Shown one piece after another: positions 63,405-64,000 of a stretch of DNA of 64,000 bases. The notes beneath the pieces are model-generated. The model saw nothing but the letters and a program-made list of their open reading frames with translations, searched no databases and was not told where the DNA came from. The first letter of the stretch is position 1. Every line of letters starts with the position of its first letter. Both the position numbers and the translations under genes were made by a program. Source of the DNA: UBA7803 sp034522075 (GTDB lineage: Bacteria > Pseudomonadota > Gammaproteobacteria > Pseudomonadales > Azotimanducaceae); NCBI GenBank assembly GCA_034522075.1, contig JAXHLO010000030.1:166045-230044 (forward strand), read 5' to 3'.

Positions 63405-64000
63405 CTATCCAGTCAGCTGCTTCTGACCGGCGCCGAGGTCGCGTCTGCGCCGACGCAGGCGCCATGACGCGAACGCCATCATGCCGACCGCGACCAGACA
63501 GTAGAGTCCGAGCCAGTCCAGCTGTGAAGCTAACGGCACACCAGCATCGATCAGCGTTCCCGTGACGCCCGGCCCCGCAGCCGTGGCGAAAACCATCATC
63601 GACAGGACCAACGACCTGATCGCCCCGAGATGTCGCGTGCCATAGATCTACAGGCCAGATAGCGCCGAACAGCGTAGACGAGAAACCGTAGCTCATGCCT
63701 AACAGCGCCATCGCGCCGAACAGCATCTCTGCCGGCCCGCCGCGGCCAAGCACGAAGCAGGATGCCGCGAGGGGTGGCAGAAAAATCGATATGACGCTGC
63801 GGGCGCTGAGGCGATCGATCAGGGCGCCGCAGATCAGCGCGAACACGACGGTCGACAAGGCGAGCACCGACAAGGATAGCGCGTAGGAACCCGGCGGCCA
63901 GTCGTTGACCTGGGTCAGGTAATCCTGATGGAAGAACACGGTCGTGCCGATGAAAGCTGGCGCGAGCACGAGCAATACGAAACCGTTGAAGCGCTGGAAG
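63405..64000 (-). CDS. MFS transporter, cut by the window edge and frameshifted
   Basis: The frame enters from the window end with FNGFVLLVLAPAFIGTTVFFHQDYL-type sequence in membrane helices, then VVFALICGALIDRLSARSVI (the MFS loop motif RLSxR), then YGFSSTLFGAIWPV. Near 63648 two extra bases break the frame; it resumes as SLVLSMMVFATAAGPGVTGT and ends with a basic tail at 63405. This is the C-terminal half of a major facilitator. The substrate is unknown. The break may be an error or decay. Confidence 0.7.

Overview
The window is GC-rich, densely coded chromosomal DNA from a gammaproteobacterium. Gene order supports this: metG-apbC-dcd, purM-DUF2066-CDP-alcohol transferase-hda, mtaD-ubiG-yciK, and gyrA-serC-pheA-hisC-tyrA-cmk-rpsA-ihfB-lapA-lapB followed by wbpV/wbpL/wbpM-type O-antigen genes are Pseudomonas/Chromatiales-like blocks. 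I cannot name the genus. Several conserved genes carry single-base indels, so the source may be a draft or metagenome assembly.

Layout. 1-1.9 kb: zinc-ribbon protein, murI, small membrane protein. 1.9-6.1 kb (minus): rnfA-rnfB/C'-rnfD-rnfG-rnfE-nth, an Rnf electron-transport operon in which rnfC is missing except for its ferredoxin part, fused to RnfB. 6.2-10 kb: metG divergent from apbC-dcd. 10-15.6 kb: yejABEF peptide importer. 15.6-21.5 kb: purM, DUF2066, phosphatidyltransferase, hda, a MurG-like transferase, serA. 21.5-31.3 kb: mnmC-sseA, desaturase, argS, cold-shock membrane protein, cyclophilin, pdxJ, SH3 protein, yciB, yciO. 31.4-35.2 kb: trpS-scpA-scpB-rluB. 35.2-39.1 kb (minus): degenerate GGDEF protein, yciK, ubiG, mtaD. 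39.2-52.3 kb: the gyrA to lapB block (DNA topology, serine and aromatic amino acid synthesis, translation, LPS control). 52.4-56.7 kb: ComEA-like protein and three O-antigen initiation genes. 56.7-61.6 kb: a cluster of unfamiliar exported proteins with one zincin-like and two transglutaminase-like members. 61.7-64 kb: tRNA-Asn, then a small decayed island with an AbiE-like gene pair, a partial tRNA repeat, and broken epimerase and MFS genes.

A palindromic REP-like family (arms GTRGGAGCGAY / RTCGCTCCYAC) occurs at four places. It forms part of the metG coding sequence, supplies the stop codons of both yejF and purM, lies at the murI start, and precedes serC.

The strongest points for a second look are the RnfB-RnfC' fusion without an NADH module; the cmk 3' remnant beside rpsA with two unknown genes between it and the intact cmk, plus the missing aroA; the REP insertions that take part in coding; the exported peptidase-like cluster; and the tRNA-Asn-flanked island. 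At least eight genes carry apparent frameshifts, most of them in the last 21 kb, so conclusions about broken genes there should be checked against reads.
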